Part shown: positions 54,862-64,000 of the stretch, piece by piece
Layout: the number at the start of each line of letters is the position of its first letter
Numbering within the stretch: the first letter of the stretch is position 1
Origin: Deltaproteobacteria bacterium
Lineage (GTDB): Bacteria > Desulfobacterota > Syntrophorhabdia > Syntrophorhabdales > Syntrophorhabdaceae
Length of the DNA: 64,000 nt
Assembly (NCBI GenBank): GCA_029777945.1
Contig: JAKORG010000036.1
Location: forward strand, 16,600 to 80,599
Direction of reading: 5' to 3'
The notes under the pieces: model-generated
Told to the model about the DNA's origin: nothing
Seen by the model: the letters and a program-made list of their open reading frames with translations, nothing else
Databases searched by the model: none
Program-made: the position numbers and the translations under genes

Positions 54862-55623
54862 ATGGGTATAATTATTTTAATATTTGGGGCTATTGTGGGT
54901 AGCTTCTTAAATGTCTGTATTTACAGGCTTCCAAGAGATAAATCCATTATCGTTCCCAATTCTTACTGCCCTGATTGCAAAAAACCTATCAAATTCTATG
55001 ACAACATCCCCATCTTGAGTTACATAATCCTACGTGGCAGGTGTCGCCATTGTAATGCAAAGATATCCATAAGATACCCCATTATAGAATTTATAACTGC
55101 ACTGCTTTTTTTATTTTTGTTTAAAACAAATGGGTTAAGCATTGAGTTTTTCGTGATGATATTCTTTGTTTCTCTTCTTGTTGTCATATCTTTCATCGAT
55201 CTGGAATTTCAAATTATCCCAGATGTGTTAAGTATAGGCGGTTTAATAATCGGTTTAATATTATCCTTTTTCAGACAAAATTTTGGATTTTTTGATGCCT
55301 TATTTGGTGTGGTTTTAGGGGGAGGAGTGCTTTTTGCCATTGCCTTTGGATATCAATTAATAAGAAAGATAGAAGGAATGGGAGGTGGAGATATAAAACT
55401 AATAGGCATGATAGGTGCCTACTGCGGTATAAAAGGCGTCATCTTTACTATTATTACCGGTTCTTTATTTGGTACAATAGTAGGTATACCGGCAATGCTT
55501 ATAAAGGGCAAAGATTCGAAATATGCCATTCCTTTTGGACCTTTTCTGTCCCTTGGTGCTGTAATGTATATTTTTTATGGTAAAATATTAGTAGTTGCTT
55601 TTTTGAACATTTTAAGGTCTTAA
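54862..55623 (+). CDS. pilD: Type IV prepilin peptidase / N-methyltransferase
   Basis: PilD cleaves and methylates prepilins at the inner membrane. The 253-residue polytopic protein has the zinc-binding loop 'YCPDCKKPIKFYDNIPILSY' with 'CRHCNAKISIRYPIIEFIT', the first catalytic Asp in 'VVISFIDLEFQIIPDVLSI' and the second in 'EGMGGGDIKLIGMIGAYCGI' (GxGD). Both domains are complete. It opens the pilus cluster and is followed 20 bp later by a small secreted protein and PilY1. Its job here is to process the three minor pilins of this operon and a major pilin encoded elsewhere. Confidence 0.96.
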   Translation: MGIIILIFGAIVGSFLNVCIYRLPRDKSIIVPNSYCPDCKKPIKFYDNIPILSYIILRGRCRHCNAKISIRYPIIEFITALLFLFLFKTNGLSIEFFVMIFFVSLLVVISFIDLEFQIIPDVLSIGGLIIGLILSFFRQNFGFFDALFGVVLGGGVLFAIAFGYQLIRKIEGMGGGDIKLIGMIGAYCGIKGVIFTIITGSLFGTIVGIPAMLIKGKDSKYAIPFGPFLSLGAVMYIFYGKILVVAFLNILRS

Positions 55624-55643
55624 GTATTTACAAAGGGGGTATT

Positions 55644-55958
55644 ATGAACAAAAAAAGTGTGTTTTTTAAGCTCTTAGCCCCATGTATTATTTTTGGTTTT
55701 TCTCTCATAAATTTTCATGTTTCTTTTGCCCAGGAGAACTTAAGTCTCACCGGGATAATAAAATCTGTTGATGCAGTCTCAGGCATTGTAAGGATACAGG
55801 TCACAAGTGAAAACTGCAGTGGGCTATGGAATTTTAAATTTCCCGATTATGCAAAGGATGACCTCGATAAATCTATTGTGGGAAAAAAGATTCAGTTTAC
55901 TATAGATAGCCCTGTGTGTGATCCTAAAAAAATACATACAATTGTGCTTGAGAGGTGA
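55644..55958 (+). CDS. Small secreted protein in the pilus operon
   Basis: This 104-residue protein has a signal peptide (residues 1-29, 'IIFGFSLINFHVSFAQ') and a short beta-rich domain holding two cysteines ('VTSENCSGLWNFKFPDYAKD', 'QFTIDSPVCDPKKIHTIVLE') that could form a disulfide. I do not recognise the family. An AAAGGGGGT site precedes ATG 55644. It sits between pilD and pilY1 and overlaps the PilY1 frame at its stop if PilY1 starts at GTG 55955, so a role in pilus assembly or PilY1 function is likely by position only. Confidence 0.65.
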   Translation: MNKKSVFFKLLAPCIIFGFSLINFHVSFAQENLSLTGIIKSVDAVSGIVRIQVTSENCSGLWNFKFPDYAKDDLDKSIVGKKIQFTIDSPVCDPKKIHTIVLER

Positions 55959-55960
55959 TA

Positions 55961-58900
55961 ATGAGGCATTTTTTTATAATCATTATAACCTTATTCATAA
56001 TGATTATTCCCAATTTTTCATACACCCAGACAATGGCAGACTATTGTCAGATGCCATCTTCAATAGGCACACCTGTTGACCCAAATCTGCTTTTGTTGAT
56101 AGACACAAGTGGTAGTATGGGCTGGTGTGCGTATTCATCGGTTACAAGTGGGACATCCTGCGATAATGGAACATATAATGCCACGACTACTTATGAAGGT
56201 TATTTTGACCCAACAAAATATTATAAACCTGTAAATCCATCAGATGGGTCAACATATTGCGATCCATCAACCTCAAACTGTCTATGGGTAGAAACAACAC
56301 CAACAGGTTCTCCATGCACGAGAACATGCACAAGCTGGGTTTGTAGATCAAGTACATTTGGCTACGATTATTGTGACCCAAAAGGAACACATGGATGTAG
56401 TTCTTCAAAATATGCTTGCTGTTCTTCATGGTCTTTATCCGGTGATTGTAATGTGGATACGGGAAATTACTTGAACTACAAATATATGAAAAGAATTGAT
56501 ATTTTAAGGTGGGCATTAACCGGGGGTAGACCGAAAAGCTGCAACAACTCCATTCAAACTTGTGACCCTGAGGTCTATCCAAATAACCAGTTAAGCTGCG
56601 ATAGTAGTGGTTGTGAACTCAAAACCTCTGACGGCATGTTGGTTAAGGCACCATAGGCAAGGATTACAGGTGACCAAGGTGGGCTTTTGTTTCAATTGAA
56701 AAATTTTTCACCTAAACCCCTTATTGGGGCAATGTTTTTTAATAGCGATGGCATACAAAGAACTGTATATATCGGAGATTTTACCGCATCTGCAAGCTTT
56801 GATGGTGTAAATCCTTATAAAAATGTCATAACTGCAATAAATGATCAATCAACAACAGGGTCAACGCCAACCGGACCTGCCATGTGGGATGCACTGAACT
56901 ATTTAGCTCAGAATTCAGCAAAATACGGTGGCCCCCAACCCCAGACAGGTTCTGGAAATGAATGGAAAAACCCCATGTACAGGTGTTTTGACAAAAATAA
57001 CGATGGAAACTGTCAGGGGAATGAGTTTGAACTTGTGCCGTGTGCAAAAAATTTTGTCCTTCTTATGTCAGATGGACAGTGGAATAGAGGCGGTTATCCT
57101 GTGAGTTCATATTGTAAAATTGACAGTGACCAGGAATCAGAATCCCCAGACCCAGTTGTACCAGCATATTGGATGCACAAGAATGGATATAAAAATCAAC
57201 CAACAGGCATAAGTAGTTATGTAGAATCGGTTTATACTATTGGCTTATGGCTTGGTGGCACTGGTGAGAGGTCATTAAAAAATGTGGCCATGTACGGTTC
57301 TTTTGATAGAAATAGAACATGGCCAGGAGGGACCAGTGGATACCCTCAAGGCACATGCGGTCCTGTGGACGATTGCTGTAACTTTTCTAACTGCGGAAAA
57401 GGTAGTCCGTGCACAGATATCCCTGCATCACAGCCTGACTGGGACAAAAACGGTGATGGTATTCCCGATACATTTTTTAAGGCAGATAGTGCCACAGAGT
57501 TAAAAGAAAAGATTGCAAATGTTGTTCTTGACTTGTTAAGAAGGATATCCACTGGTAGTGCTGTATCGATCCTTGCCTCAAGCGAGGGAAGTGGTGCTAA
57601 TCTATTGCAGGCTGTCTATTTCCCAAAAAAGACATTTGAATCCACTGAAATAGACTGGGTTGGCAAAATCCATAACCTGTGGTATTTTGTGGACCTCTAT
57701 CTGCAAAAAAGCAATATTAGAGAGGATACAGACGAGAATAAGATACTCCATCTTACAAACGACTATGTTGTGAATTTTTATTTTGATCCTACGGCTAATG
57801 AGACCCTTGTTAAGCGTTATCAGGATACTGATGGTGACGGTGCTCCAGATGCTTATATAAATACAGTCAACATAGAAGAGGTAAAAAATCTCTGGGAGGC
57901 AGGAAAGGTCTTATGGTCAAGGGATGTATCCGCATCACCGAGGACAATATATACACAACTTACAGGCTCTTTTATTGATTTTTCAAAAAGCAATGCCTCA
58001 ACCTTGCAGTCATATCTAAATGTGGCAAATCTCACAGAGGCGCAAGATTTAATAGATTATGTTCACGGGATTGATAAAAGCGGATATAGAAATAGAACAG
58101 TAACAATGGGAGGCTCGACAGGCACATGGAAATTAGGTGATATTATAAATTCAACGCCGAGGATCCAATCCTTTTCTCCTGTAAACACATATCATCAATC
58201 ACCACCCAATGGTTATAATGACACAACTTATAATGAATTTATAAATCAAAGTAGTTATTTAAATAGAGGCGTTGCCTATGTGGGGGCAAACGATGGTATG
58301 CTCCATGCCTTCTATCTTGGGAACCTAAAGCAAAGCTGGTCAGGAAAGGGTGCATATGAAAAGGGTAAACTGGAAGGAACAGATTTGGGAAAAGAACTTT
58401 GGGCTTTTATTCCAAAACATGCACTGCCCTATTTGAAATACCTTGTAGAAGAGGATTACTGCCATCTATACTATGTGGATTCTTCCACATTTCTTGTAGA
58501 TGCCAGTATAAACGGAAACGCCGATGACACAAAGACGGTAAATAGCTGGAGAACCATACTTATAGGTGGTATGGGTCTTGGAGGTGCAACGAGAAACTAT
58601 GGCACATCGTGCACAAATTGCGTCAATACCCCTGTTTCAAATCTCGGTTATTCCTCCTATTTTGCCATAGATGTTACAGACCCATATAATCCCACTCTTC
58701 TTTGGGAATTTTCCCATGCAGAACTTGGCATGTCCACATCAGGGCCTGCCATAATAAGAGTTGGCGATTATTCAAAAAACGGAAACTGGTTTGTTGTATT
58801 CGCTTCAGGCCCCACAGGACCAATAAATCCCGTATATCGTCAGTTTTTGGGGAAATCGGATCAGGAGCTAAAGCTGTTTGTTCTTGATTTGAAGACAGGG

Positions 58901-59818
58901 AATTTATTGAGAAAAATAGATACGGGTATTACATATGCCTTTGGGAGTTCAATCATAAATTCCACTATTGATATAGATAAGGGTAATTCAGGTTCTTCTG
59001 GTTTTTATAAAGACGACGCCCTATACATTGGATATACAAAATGTGCAGATTCGCCATGCACTTCAAGCTCCACATGGACAAAGGGAGGTGTAATAAGACT
59101 ACTAACAAAGGAGAGTAATAACCCGAATGACTGGGTGGTTAGAACAGTAATTGAAAATATAGGTCCTGTGACAGCAGCAGTTGCAAAACTCCAGGATAGA
59201 AACAACGGCAAGTTATGGCTTTATTTTGGAACAGGAAGATACTTTTATAAAATGGGGACAAACATGGATGACCCTGGTAGCACTTCAGACTCATCTACAA
59301 TAAGACGCATATACGGCATAAAAGAACCGTGTTATTCTTCTGCAAATGCACTGGATAGTTCCTGCTCTACCTCAATTACAGAATCTAATTTAAAAGACCA
59401 GACAACAAGTCCATCTACCACTTTAGATTCAGTATATTCAGGATGGTATATAAACCTTGACCAGCCGAGTTCAACTAATCTACAGGAGAGGGTTATAACA
59501 GACCCACTGGCAGTATTTAGCGGTGTAGTTTTTTTTACAACTTTCCAGCCTTCATCAGATATATGTGCAGTAGGTGGAAACACATATATCTGGGCTGTGG
59601 ACTATAAAACAGGAGGGGCTGCAACAGGGCTTTTGGGCAAAGGCTTACTTCAGGTATCAACAGGGGAGATAAAGGAATTACAGTTAGGCTCAGCATTTTC
59701 AGAAAAAGGTGGAAGAAGGACCGGGGCGATTACAGGTATGCCACCTCGTGGCCAAGGTTTATCAGTGGTTATTGGCCCAAGATCCATGAAAAAGATAATC
59801 CACATTAAAGAAAAATGA
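55961..59818 (+). CDS. pilY1: Type IV pilus tip adhesin / assembly protein PilY1, interrupted by an in-frame TAG
   Basis: The protein would have about 1285 residues. It has a signal peptide, then a VWA-like MIDAS ('PNLLLLIDTSGSMGWCAY') followed by a cysteine-rich insert. A TAG at 56654-56656 follows 'GMLVKAP'; the same frame resumes with 'ARITGDQGGLLFQLKNFSPK' and runs to TGA 59816-59818. The middle has three calcium-loop-like acidic stretches ('DKNNDGNCQGNEF', 'DWDKNGDGIPD', 'DTDGDGAPDAY'). The C-terminal half is the PilY1 beta-propeller ('GVAYVGANDGMLHAFYLGNL', 'ELWAFIPKHALPYLKYLVEE'). The start is ATG 55961, with GTG 55955 as an alternative. PilY1 works at the pilus tip with the minor pilins encoded just downstream. 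Confidence 0.86.
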
Positions 59819-60345
59819 AAGACATAAAAGGGTTTTCGCTATTAGAGCTTATGGTTGTTGTTATTATCGTGGGAATACTTGCAGGTATGTCTGTTTTTGG
59901 TTATAGAAATTTCACTATAAAAAACGAGATAAACAACCAGATTATGGCTATATATGGTGATTTAGTAAAATTAAGGATGATGGCCATGAGGAATAATAAG
60001 ATGACATTTATGGAATTAACATCCGATAATTATATAGGTTATGTGGATACCAATGAAAATGAGGTGCTCGATACAGGGGTTGATGCTATCATCTTGCAGG
60101 CAAATCAAAATCCCGATGTCCTTTTTACATCTAAAGGCATGTTTTCCCATCCTGTATCTTTTAGTGGAGGAGGATTTATTAGTTTTAATTCAAGGGGCTT
60201 TTCAAACACACCATGCACAATCTGCATATTCTCGAATGTTAATCCAACATACGATTGCATTAAGGTGTCTCAAACAAAGATTAATTTAGGAAAGATTAAA
60301 ACACAATCATCGGGGTGCACGAGTGCAAACTGTGAAACTAAATAA
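59815..60345 (+). CDS. Minor pilin, GspH/FimT type
   Basis: This 176-residue prepilin has the cleavage and methylation motif near the start ('KGFSLLELMVVVIIVGILAG', Gly-Phe with Glu at +5) and a long hydrophobic N-terminal helix. The C-terminal domain is beta-rich with cysteines ('NTPCTICIFSNVNPTYDCIK', 'SSGCTSANCETK'). It is a FimT/GspH-type minor pilin that helps start pilus assembly. It overlaps pilY1 by 4 bp and the next pilin gene by about 23 bp. Confidence 0.88.
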   Translation: MKDIKGFSLLELMVVVIIVGILAGMSVFGYRNFTIKNEINNQIMAIYGDLVKLRMMAMRNNKMTFMELTSDNYIGYVDTNENEVLDTGVDAIILQANQNPDVLFTSKGMFSHPVSFSGGGFISFNSRGFSNTPCTICIFSNVNPTYDCIKVSQTKINLGKIKTQSSGCTSANCETK

Positions 60346-60706
60346 CAAGGCCTTTACACTCGTTGAAGTGCTTATTGCCATTTCAATACTTACAATAGGT
60401 ATGCTCGGTGCCCTTGAGGGGTTATTATTATATACCCAATATAACATTAATAATCTATGCAGGGATGAATCTGTAAAAATTGCGGAACAGAAAATAAACG
60501 AACTGAGAAACATCTCTTATTCTTCCCTTACTTCTGGTAGCACAATTATAAGAAGAAAAATAAAGAATTTTGAAAGGGATTTTAGCGTTGAGTGGAGTGT
60601 TGCTACTATCTCTATTAATAGTTCTTCTGTGGAGGTAAATGTAAAGTGGACCATAATGAACAAAGAATGGAGCCATGCTGTGCGCACAATCATCAATAGA
60701 GGCTAA
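60323..60706 (+). CDS. Minor pilin, PilV type
   Basis: This 127-residue prepilin has the motif 'KAFTLVEVLIAISILTIGML' followed by 'ALEGLLLYTQYNINN' as in PilV. The C-terminal part is short and beta-rich with 'FERDFSVEWSVATISINSSS'. It starts at GTG 60323 or GTG 60332 ('MKLNNKAFTLVEV'), both inside the fimT-type gene; the second puts the cleavage site at the usual distance. Its size is small but normal for PilV. It belongs to the PilY1-minor pilin tip complex. Confidence 0.85.
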   Translation: MQTVKLNNKAFTLVEVLIAISILTIGMLGALEGLLLYTQYNINNLCRDESVKIAEQKINELRNISYSSLTSGSTIIRRKIKNFERDFSVEWSVATISINSSSVEVNVKWTIMNKEWSHAVRTIINRG

Positions 60707-60710
60707 CATT

Positions 60711-61814
60711 TTGAAAAAATATAAACTTAACAAAAAAGGGTTTAGTTTAATAGAACTTCTTATTGCCTTGACCATTCTTGCAATTATAGTTGCCATAAGC
60801 TCTGACACATTTAAAAATGTCCTTGAGCAGGCAGGTAGAGAAATGGGCATTATGTCTACCCAGATGGATAGTTTTGTAGGTCTTGGCATGCTCACTTATG
60901 ATATAGAACATGCAGGATATGGATTGCCCGAGAGTTTTCGTTCAACCATTAGTTATAATGAGGCATCCACATCCCCTGCAAACGCATATAACGATGCACC
61001 ATCTGGCATCCCAAGGCCTTTTGTCTCAGGTAACAATACAGGTTTAAACGGCTCAGATTATTTCGTTATCAAATCAATCCTTGCTGCAACAAACAATGTG
61101 TGCACAAAATGGACATATATTACATTTGAAAATAAACCCTTTCCAAAAACATGGTCTTCAAGCAGTCAAAACCTTGTCAATGGAAATAGGGTCATTGTAA
61201 TAAAACCAGCAAAAGATATCTATAGTAGTAACGAGTTAATATTGGATGCAGATGGGAATTTCTACACAACTTTTAATTCGGCAAATTTTTCATCTGATTT
61301 CTCTCCCCAGAATCAAGGAGAAAGATATATGATATACGGTGTGGATGCCAGCACAGACTTAAGGATGCCTTTTAATAGAACGGACTACTACATTAAAGTG
61401 CCAACCACATCTTCTATGTCATTAAGATGTGCACCTAATACTGGTATTCTATATAAGGCTACAGTAAATCACGCCAACGGAGAATTGAATGAAATGCCTA
61501 TCCTTGACTGTGTGGCAGATATGCAGGTCATTTTTGGACTCGATAGCAACGAAGATGGGGTTGTTGAGACATATTCAGATGATATATCAAGCCTAACTGC
61601 AAATCAGATAAGAAAGAGGGTAAAAGAGGTTAGGATTTATATATTGACCCACGAGGGAGGGAAAGATAATAGTTATATTTACCCTACAAGCACAATATCT
61701 GTTGGTGAGTTCGGAAAAGGTAGAGAATTTAATCTTTCCTCAACCATAGGAACAAGCTGGCAGAATTATCGCTGGAAACAGCATATAATTGTAGTAAAGC
61801 CAAAGGATCTATGA
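60711..61814 (+). CDS. Minor pilin, PilW type
   Basis: The likely start is TTG 60711, four bases after the previous stop, placing the prepilin motif 'KKGFSLIELLIALTILAIIV' near the N-terminus; an ATG at 60675 lies inside the preceding gene and would give a strange leader. The protein has about 367 residues with a large globular domain ('YDIEHAGYGLPES', 'VFGLDSNEDGVVETYSDDIS') typical of PilW, including a possible calcium loop. The reported family partner PilX is the next gene, overlapping by 4 bp. Confidence 0.87.
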   Translation: MKKYKLNKKGFSLIELLIALTILAIIVAISSDTFKNVLEQAGREMGIMSTQMDSFVGLGMLTYDIEHAGYGLPESFRSTISYNEASTSPANAYNDAPSGIPRPFVSGNNTGLNGSDYFVIKSILAATNNVCTKWTYITFENKPFPKTWSSSSQNLVNGNRVIVIKPAKDIYSSNELILDADGNFYTTFNSANFSSDFSPQNQGERYMIYGVDASTDLRMPFNRTDYYIKVPTTSSMSLRCAPNTGILYKATVNHANGELNEMPILDCVADMQVIFGLDSNEDGVVETYSDDISSLTANQIRKRVKEVRIYILTHEGGKDNSYIYPTSTISVGEFGKGREFNLSSTIGTSWQNYRWKQHIIVVKPKDL

Positions 61815-62449
61815 AAAGTAAAGGTAAAAAAAAATCAAAGGGCGTGGCAATGGTGCTCGTATTGATGATAATCCTTATCTCTTCATTATTAGTTGCAGCT
61901 ATTTTATATTTTTTAGGGAGAGGAACTGAGGTCTCTATTCTTGAAAAAAACTATAAAACAGCGAAAGAGGCATCATACGGCGCATTGGAATTTTTCATTA
62001 AGGATTTAATCCCTACAACTATAAGTTTTGCCACTGCGACTCCAGAAAGCTCTATTACCTCTGTTTTAAGTAGTTTAAATCTTACTACAAACACAGCCGT
62101 AACCAAAATGGCAACTGATGTATGTGTAAGCAGTAAGCTCCTTTCAGCCACCTCTTCCTGGGATTCTACGTGTGTATCAGACACTAATATTAAGGTTTCT
62201 TCAGACATTAAATTTACCTTAAATGCTGCATCAGGTCCCCCATATGATGTCTATGTAAAAATAGTTGATACTGTTGCCGGTAATACAAATACAGGCGGGG
62301 TTATGCTTGAGGGCACCGGTGTGGCAGAATCGGCAAGTGGTGTAATTACCCCACAGCATTTTCCATACATGTATTCTATCGAGGTGCAGGGAGAAAAAAA
62401 AGAGAATCCTCAGGAGAGGGCACAGTTAGAAGTGCTTTATGCCTATTAA
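61811..62449 (+). CDS. Pilus assembly protein, PilX type
   Basis: This 212-residue protein has a basic N-terminus and a single hydrophobic helix ('GVAMVLVLMIILISSLLVAA') lacking the classic GF-x4-E site in its usual form (here 'KGVAMVL'), as is common for PilX/GspK-like proteins. Then comes a Ser/Thr-rich domain with two cysteines ('DVCVSSKLLSATSSWDSTCV'). It overlaps the PilW-type gene by 4 bp and the next gene by 11 bp. PilX, PilW, PilV, FimT and PilY1 together form the pilus-initiating tip in other bacteria. Confidence 0.8.
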   Translation: MKSKGKKKSKGVAMVLVLMIILISSLLVAAILYFLGRGTEVSILEKNYKTAKEASYGALEFFIKDLIPTTISFATATPESSITSVLSSLNLTTNTAVTKMATDVCVSSKLLSATSSWDSTCVSDTNIKVSSDIKFTLNAASGPPYDVYVKIVDTVAGNTNTGGVMLEGTGVAESASGVITPQHFPYMYSIEVQGEKKENPQERAQLEVLYAY

Positions 62450-63167
62450 AAAACAGAAAAAAAAACAGGTAAAAACACATAAAAAGATAAAAATCGACAT
62501 TAAGTATATTTTATATATTGCTGCTATGTTGGTGCTTATTATAAGCTCTTATCTTTTTTTTAAAAAAGAAGATGGCACCCACAGAGGTTCTTTAAACGGG
62601 CACTTAGTAAAAAAACAAGTTGCGAAAGAAAAGCCAGAAGAGGTCTCAATTAAACCAGTTGAAATGGCAAGGCTTGAACTTCTATCATTAGAGGGCAGGG
62701 ATATAGTCAGGGTTATGATTGAAAAAATGGAACCAGAAGTAGAATATAGGTTTCAATGGAGCATAAACGGGAAAATCATAGAGGACTACAACAAAGATAG
62801 CATATCTGGTTTTAAAGAAGGAGATGTAGTTGGGGTAACAATTACACCTTTTTTGAAAGAAAAAAAAGGTCAACCAAGATTTTTGAGCCTAACTATACGC
62901 TCCACCACACCAAAGATTCTTGGTATATCAGAGCCAAAAATCGATAATGATATTATGGTATTTAAGATTTTAATTGATGATACTACAAAGACAGAGCTTA
63001 CATATTCCCTAATTGAATGTCCAAAGAATATGACCATAGACAGCAAAACAGGGGAAATTAAATGGAATATAAAAGACATCCCTTCTGGCAGATACGAAGG
63101 CAAGGCCCTTATTAAAAATAAAAAAGGTGCTGAGGTTTTATATCCATTTACAATTAATTTAAGCTAA
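62439..63167 (+). CDS. Membrane-anchored protein with C-terminal Ig-like domain
   Basis: This 242-residue protein has a strongly basic N-terminus ('KKQKKKQVKTHKKIKIDIKY'), one membrane span (residues 24-42, 'ILYIAAMLVLIISSYLFF') and two beta-sandwich-like segments. The last one ('YSLIECPKNMTIDSKTGEIK', then 'WNIKDIPSGRYEGKA') follows the pattern of putative-Ig/cadherin-like (He_PIG) domains. It is the last gene of the pilus operon and begins inside the PilX-type gene. An envelope partner of the pilus machine is plausible; no known Pil protein matches. Confidence 0.7.
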   Translation: MPIKKQKKKQVKTHKKIKIDIKYILYIAAMLVLIISSYLFFKKEDGTHRGSLNGHLVKKQVAKEKPEEVSIKPVEMARLELLSLEGRDIVRVMIEKMEPEVEYRFQWSINGKIIEDYNKDSISGFKEGDVVGVTITPFLKEKKGQPRFLSLTIRSTTPKILGISEPKIDNDIMVFKILIDDTTKTELTYSLIECPKNMTIDSKTGEIKWNIKDIPSGRYEGKALIKNKKGAEVLYPFTINLS

Positions 63168-63200
63168 GATATTCTGAAAATTATTAAACTCGACAATAAT

Positions 63201-63382
63201 TGACCTATGATGAATTTAATAGACACCAAAGTTATAAATTAATACACTAATAATAGAGGTGTCATAATGGATGTGATTCCAAAGGCAGTATTTACAAAGG
63301 AATTTAAAGAAGAAGCATTAAAGATAAATATATAAGATGAATTATCCATTTAAAAGTAAGCAGGCAATCAAAGCCATAACCA
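63201..63382 (+). mobile_element. IS3-family relic, copy 2 (left end only)
   Basis: TGACCTATGATGAATTTAAT at 63201 and the next 90 bases repeat the left end of the element at 44068. An ATG at 63267 opens an orfA start ('MDVIPKAVFTKEFKEEALKI') that ends at TAA 63333-63335. This matches the first residues of IS3-family transposase A proteins. No right terminal repeat is seen before the adenine deaminase gene. With the array that follows, it fills the 324-bp gap 63168-63491. Confidence 0.7.
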
Positions 63383-63481
63383 ACGAGATAAACGAGATAA
63401 ACGAGATATACCAGATAAACAAGACAGACGAGATAAACGAAATAAACGAAATAAACGAGACAGACGAGATAGACCAGATAA
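63383..63481 (+). repeat. 9-bp tandem array, 11 units (consensus ACGAGATAA)
   Basis: Eleven consecutive units of nine bases, from ACGAGATAA at 63383 to ACCAGATAA at 63473, have one- to three-base changes. They end 10 bp before the adenine deaminase ATG. It is the same unit as the 6-copy array at 44255. Confidence 0.9.
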
Positions 63482-63491
63482 GACCATCAAT

Positions 63492-64000
63492 ATGAAGATC
63501 TCAGGTAACATTGTCGATGTAATAAATTCAACCATTTATCCTGGTAGCATTTTAGTAAGCAAAGGAAGGATCGTTGATATTATCAGGGAAAACAAACATT
63601 ACAATACATTTATTGTTCCTGGTTTCATAGATGCCCATGTCCATATTGAGAGTTCAATGTTGGTGCCATCAGAATTTGCAAGACTCGCTGTTGTGCATGG
63701 AACCGTCGCAACGGTTTCTGATCCCCATGAGATTGCAAACGTGCTTGGCACCGAGGGCATCGAATTCATGATAGAAAATGGAAAGACAGTCCCTTTCAAT
63801 TTTTATTTTGGTGCTCCACCTTGCGTGCCTGCCACCCAGTTCGAAACATCCGGTGCCAGCCTCGATACTACCGAGATTGACGCCCTGCTTGCCAGAAAAG
63901 ACATAAAATACTTAAGCGAGATGATGAATTATCCTGGTGTTATAGATAATGACCCGGTAGTGATGGAAAAGATTGCCATTGCAAAAAGTCATGGAAAACC
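63492..64000 (+). CDS. ade: Adenine deaminase (N-terminal part; runs off the window)
   Basis: Adenine deaminase turns adenine into hypoxanthine. 169 full codons are visible. The amidohydrolase metal motif is in '[20 protein letters not shown]' (HxH), followed by '[20 protein letters not shown]' and '[20 protein letters not shown]', which are specific for the Ade family. The start ATG 63492 has no clear Shine-Dalgarno site, because the 9-bp array ends only 10 bp upstream. The promoter must lie in or before the IS3 relic. Confidence 0.93.
   Translation, partial: MKISGNIVDVINSTIYPGSILVSKGRIVDIIRENKHYNTFIVPGFIDAHVHIESSMLVPSEFARLAVVHGTVATVSDPHEIANVLGTEGIEFMIENGKTVPFNFYFGAPPCVPATQFETSGASLDTTEIDALLARKDIKYLSEMMNYPGVIDNDPVVMEKIAIAKSHGK

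Noticed and set aside
63383..63481. Possible CRISPR-like repeat array
   Set aside because: Units are 9 bases, directly adjacent and without spacers; it is a simple tandem repeat.
1..64000. Genome-wide reassignment of TAG to an amino acid
   Set aside because: About ten genes, including ssb, greA, rpmB and topA, end at TAG at their normal lengths, so TAG is a working stop codon.

Overview
The window is 64 kb of AT-rich, gene-dense bacterial chromosome without rRNA, prophage or CRISPR. Gene orders such as thiL-HD-rsmE-(DUF218-like)-dprA-topA-trmFO, rsmB-PASTA-rpe, gyrA-gpsA-(DUF6125-like) and zinc-ribbon protein-RNase H-rnpB, together with DUF3786, a LivKHMGF importer, an acetoacetate decarboxylase, an iron-sulfur-flavoprotein-like protein and a rubrerythrin-like protein, suggest an anaerobic Gram-negative bacterium of the Desulfobacterota (old Deltaproteobacteria) or a neighbouring phylum such as Nitrospirota. 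This is inference from gene content; no marker was searched.

Layout. 1-8052 (minus): a giant FecR-domain secreted protein (cut by the window edge) behind a TPR/beta-barrel outer-membrane gene. 8259-10918 (minus): a small secreted protein, YjbQ, IscU, GreA and an iron-sulfur-flavoprotein-like protein. 11004-13674 (plus): an MFS carrier, a small helical protein, a BtuF-like binding protein and ribosomal L28. 13927-21149 (plus): a complete LivK-H-M-G-F importer, a flavin reductase, and a 672-residue regulator in which a cytoplasmic paralogue of the operon's own solute-binding protein is joined to an AraC-type DNA-binding domain. 21201-25451: tRNA-Met, a coiled-coil zinc-ribbon protein, RNase HI whose 3' end runs into rnpB, an ArnT/PMT-type glycosyltransferase, a GNAT enzyme, a 54-residue membrane peptide and tRNA-Arg. 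25480-36813 (minus): gatB-mtnA-SAM hydrolase, ssb, a methyltransferase/Nudix/MFS set, DUF3786, rpe, a PASTA protein, rsmB and htpX. 36971-40939 (plus): gyrA, gpsA and a DUF6125-like gene. 41060-43880 (minus): membrane protein, acetoacetate decarboxylase, SDR. 44068-44365 and 63201-63481: two relics of one IS3-family element carrying a 9-bp tandem array. 44529-52391 (minus): the thiL-to-trmFO housekeeping operon. 52501-54689: a CBS protein, a rubrerythrin-like protein and a coiled-coil/nuclease-like protein built on a 63-bp minisatellite. 54862-63167 (plus): a type IV pilus minor-pilin operon with prepilin peptidase and PilY1. 63492-end: the start of adenine deaminase.

Most notable: (1) the solute-binding-domain/AraC fusion beside its paralogous transporter; (2) three otherwise intact genes (TPR/beta-barrel, glycosyltransferase, PilY1) each broken by a single in-frame TAG with homologous sequence continuing in the same frame, while rsmB appears to have ATA where its ATG should be; TAG nevertheless ends about ten other genes here, so it is not globally reassigned; (3) a Nudix enzyme fused to an RsbR-type sensor-like domain; (4) IS3 relics carrying a shared (ACGAGATAA)n array, one lying directly in front of adenine deaminase.
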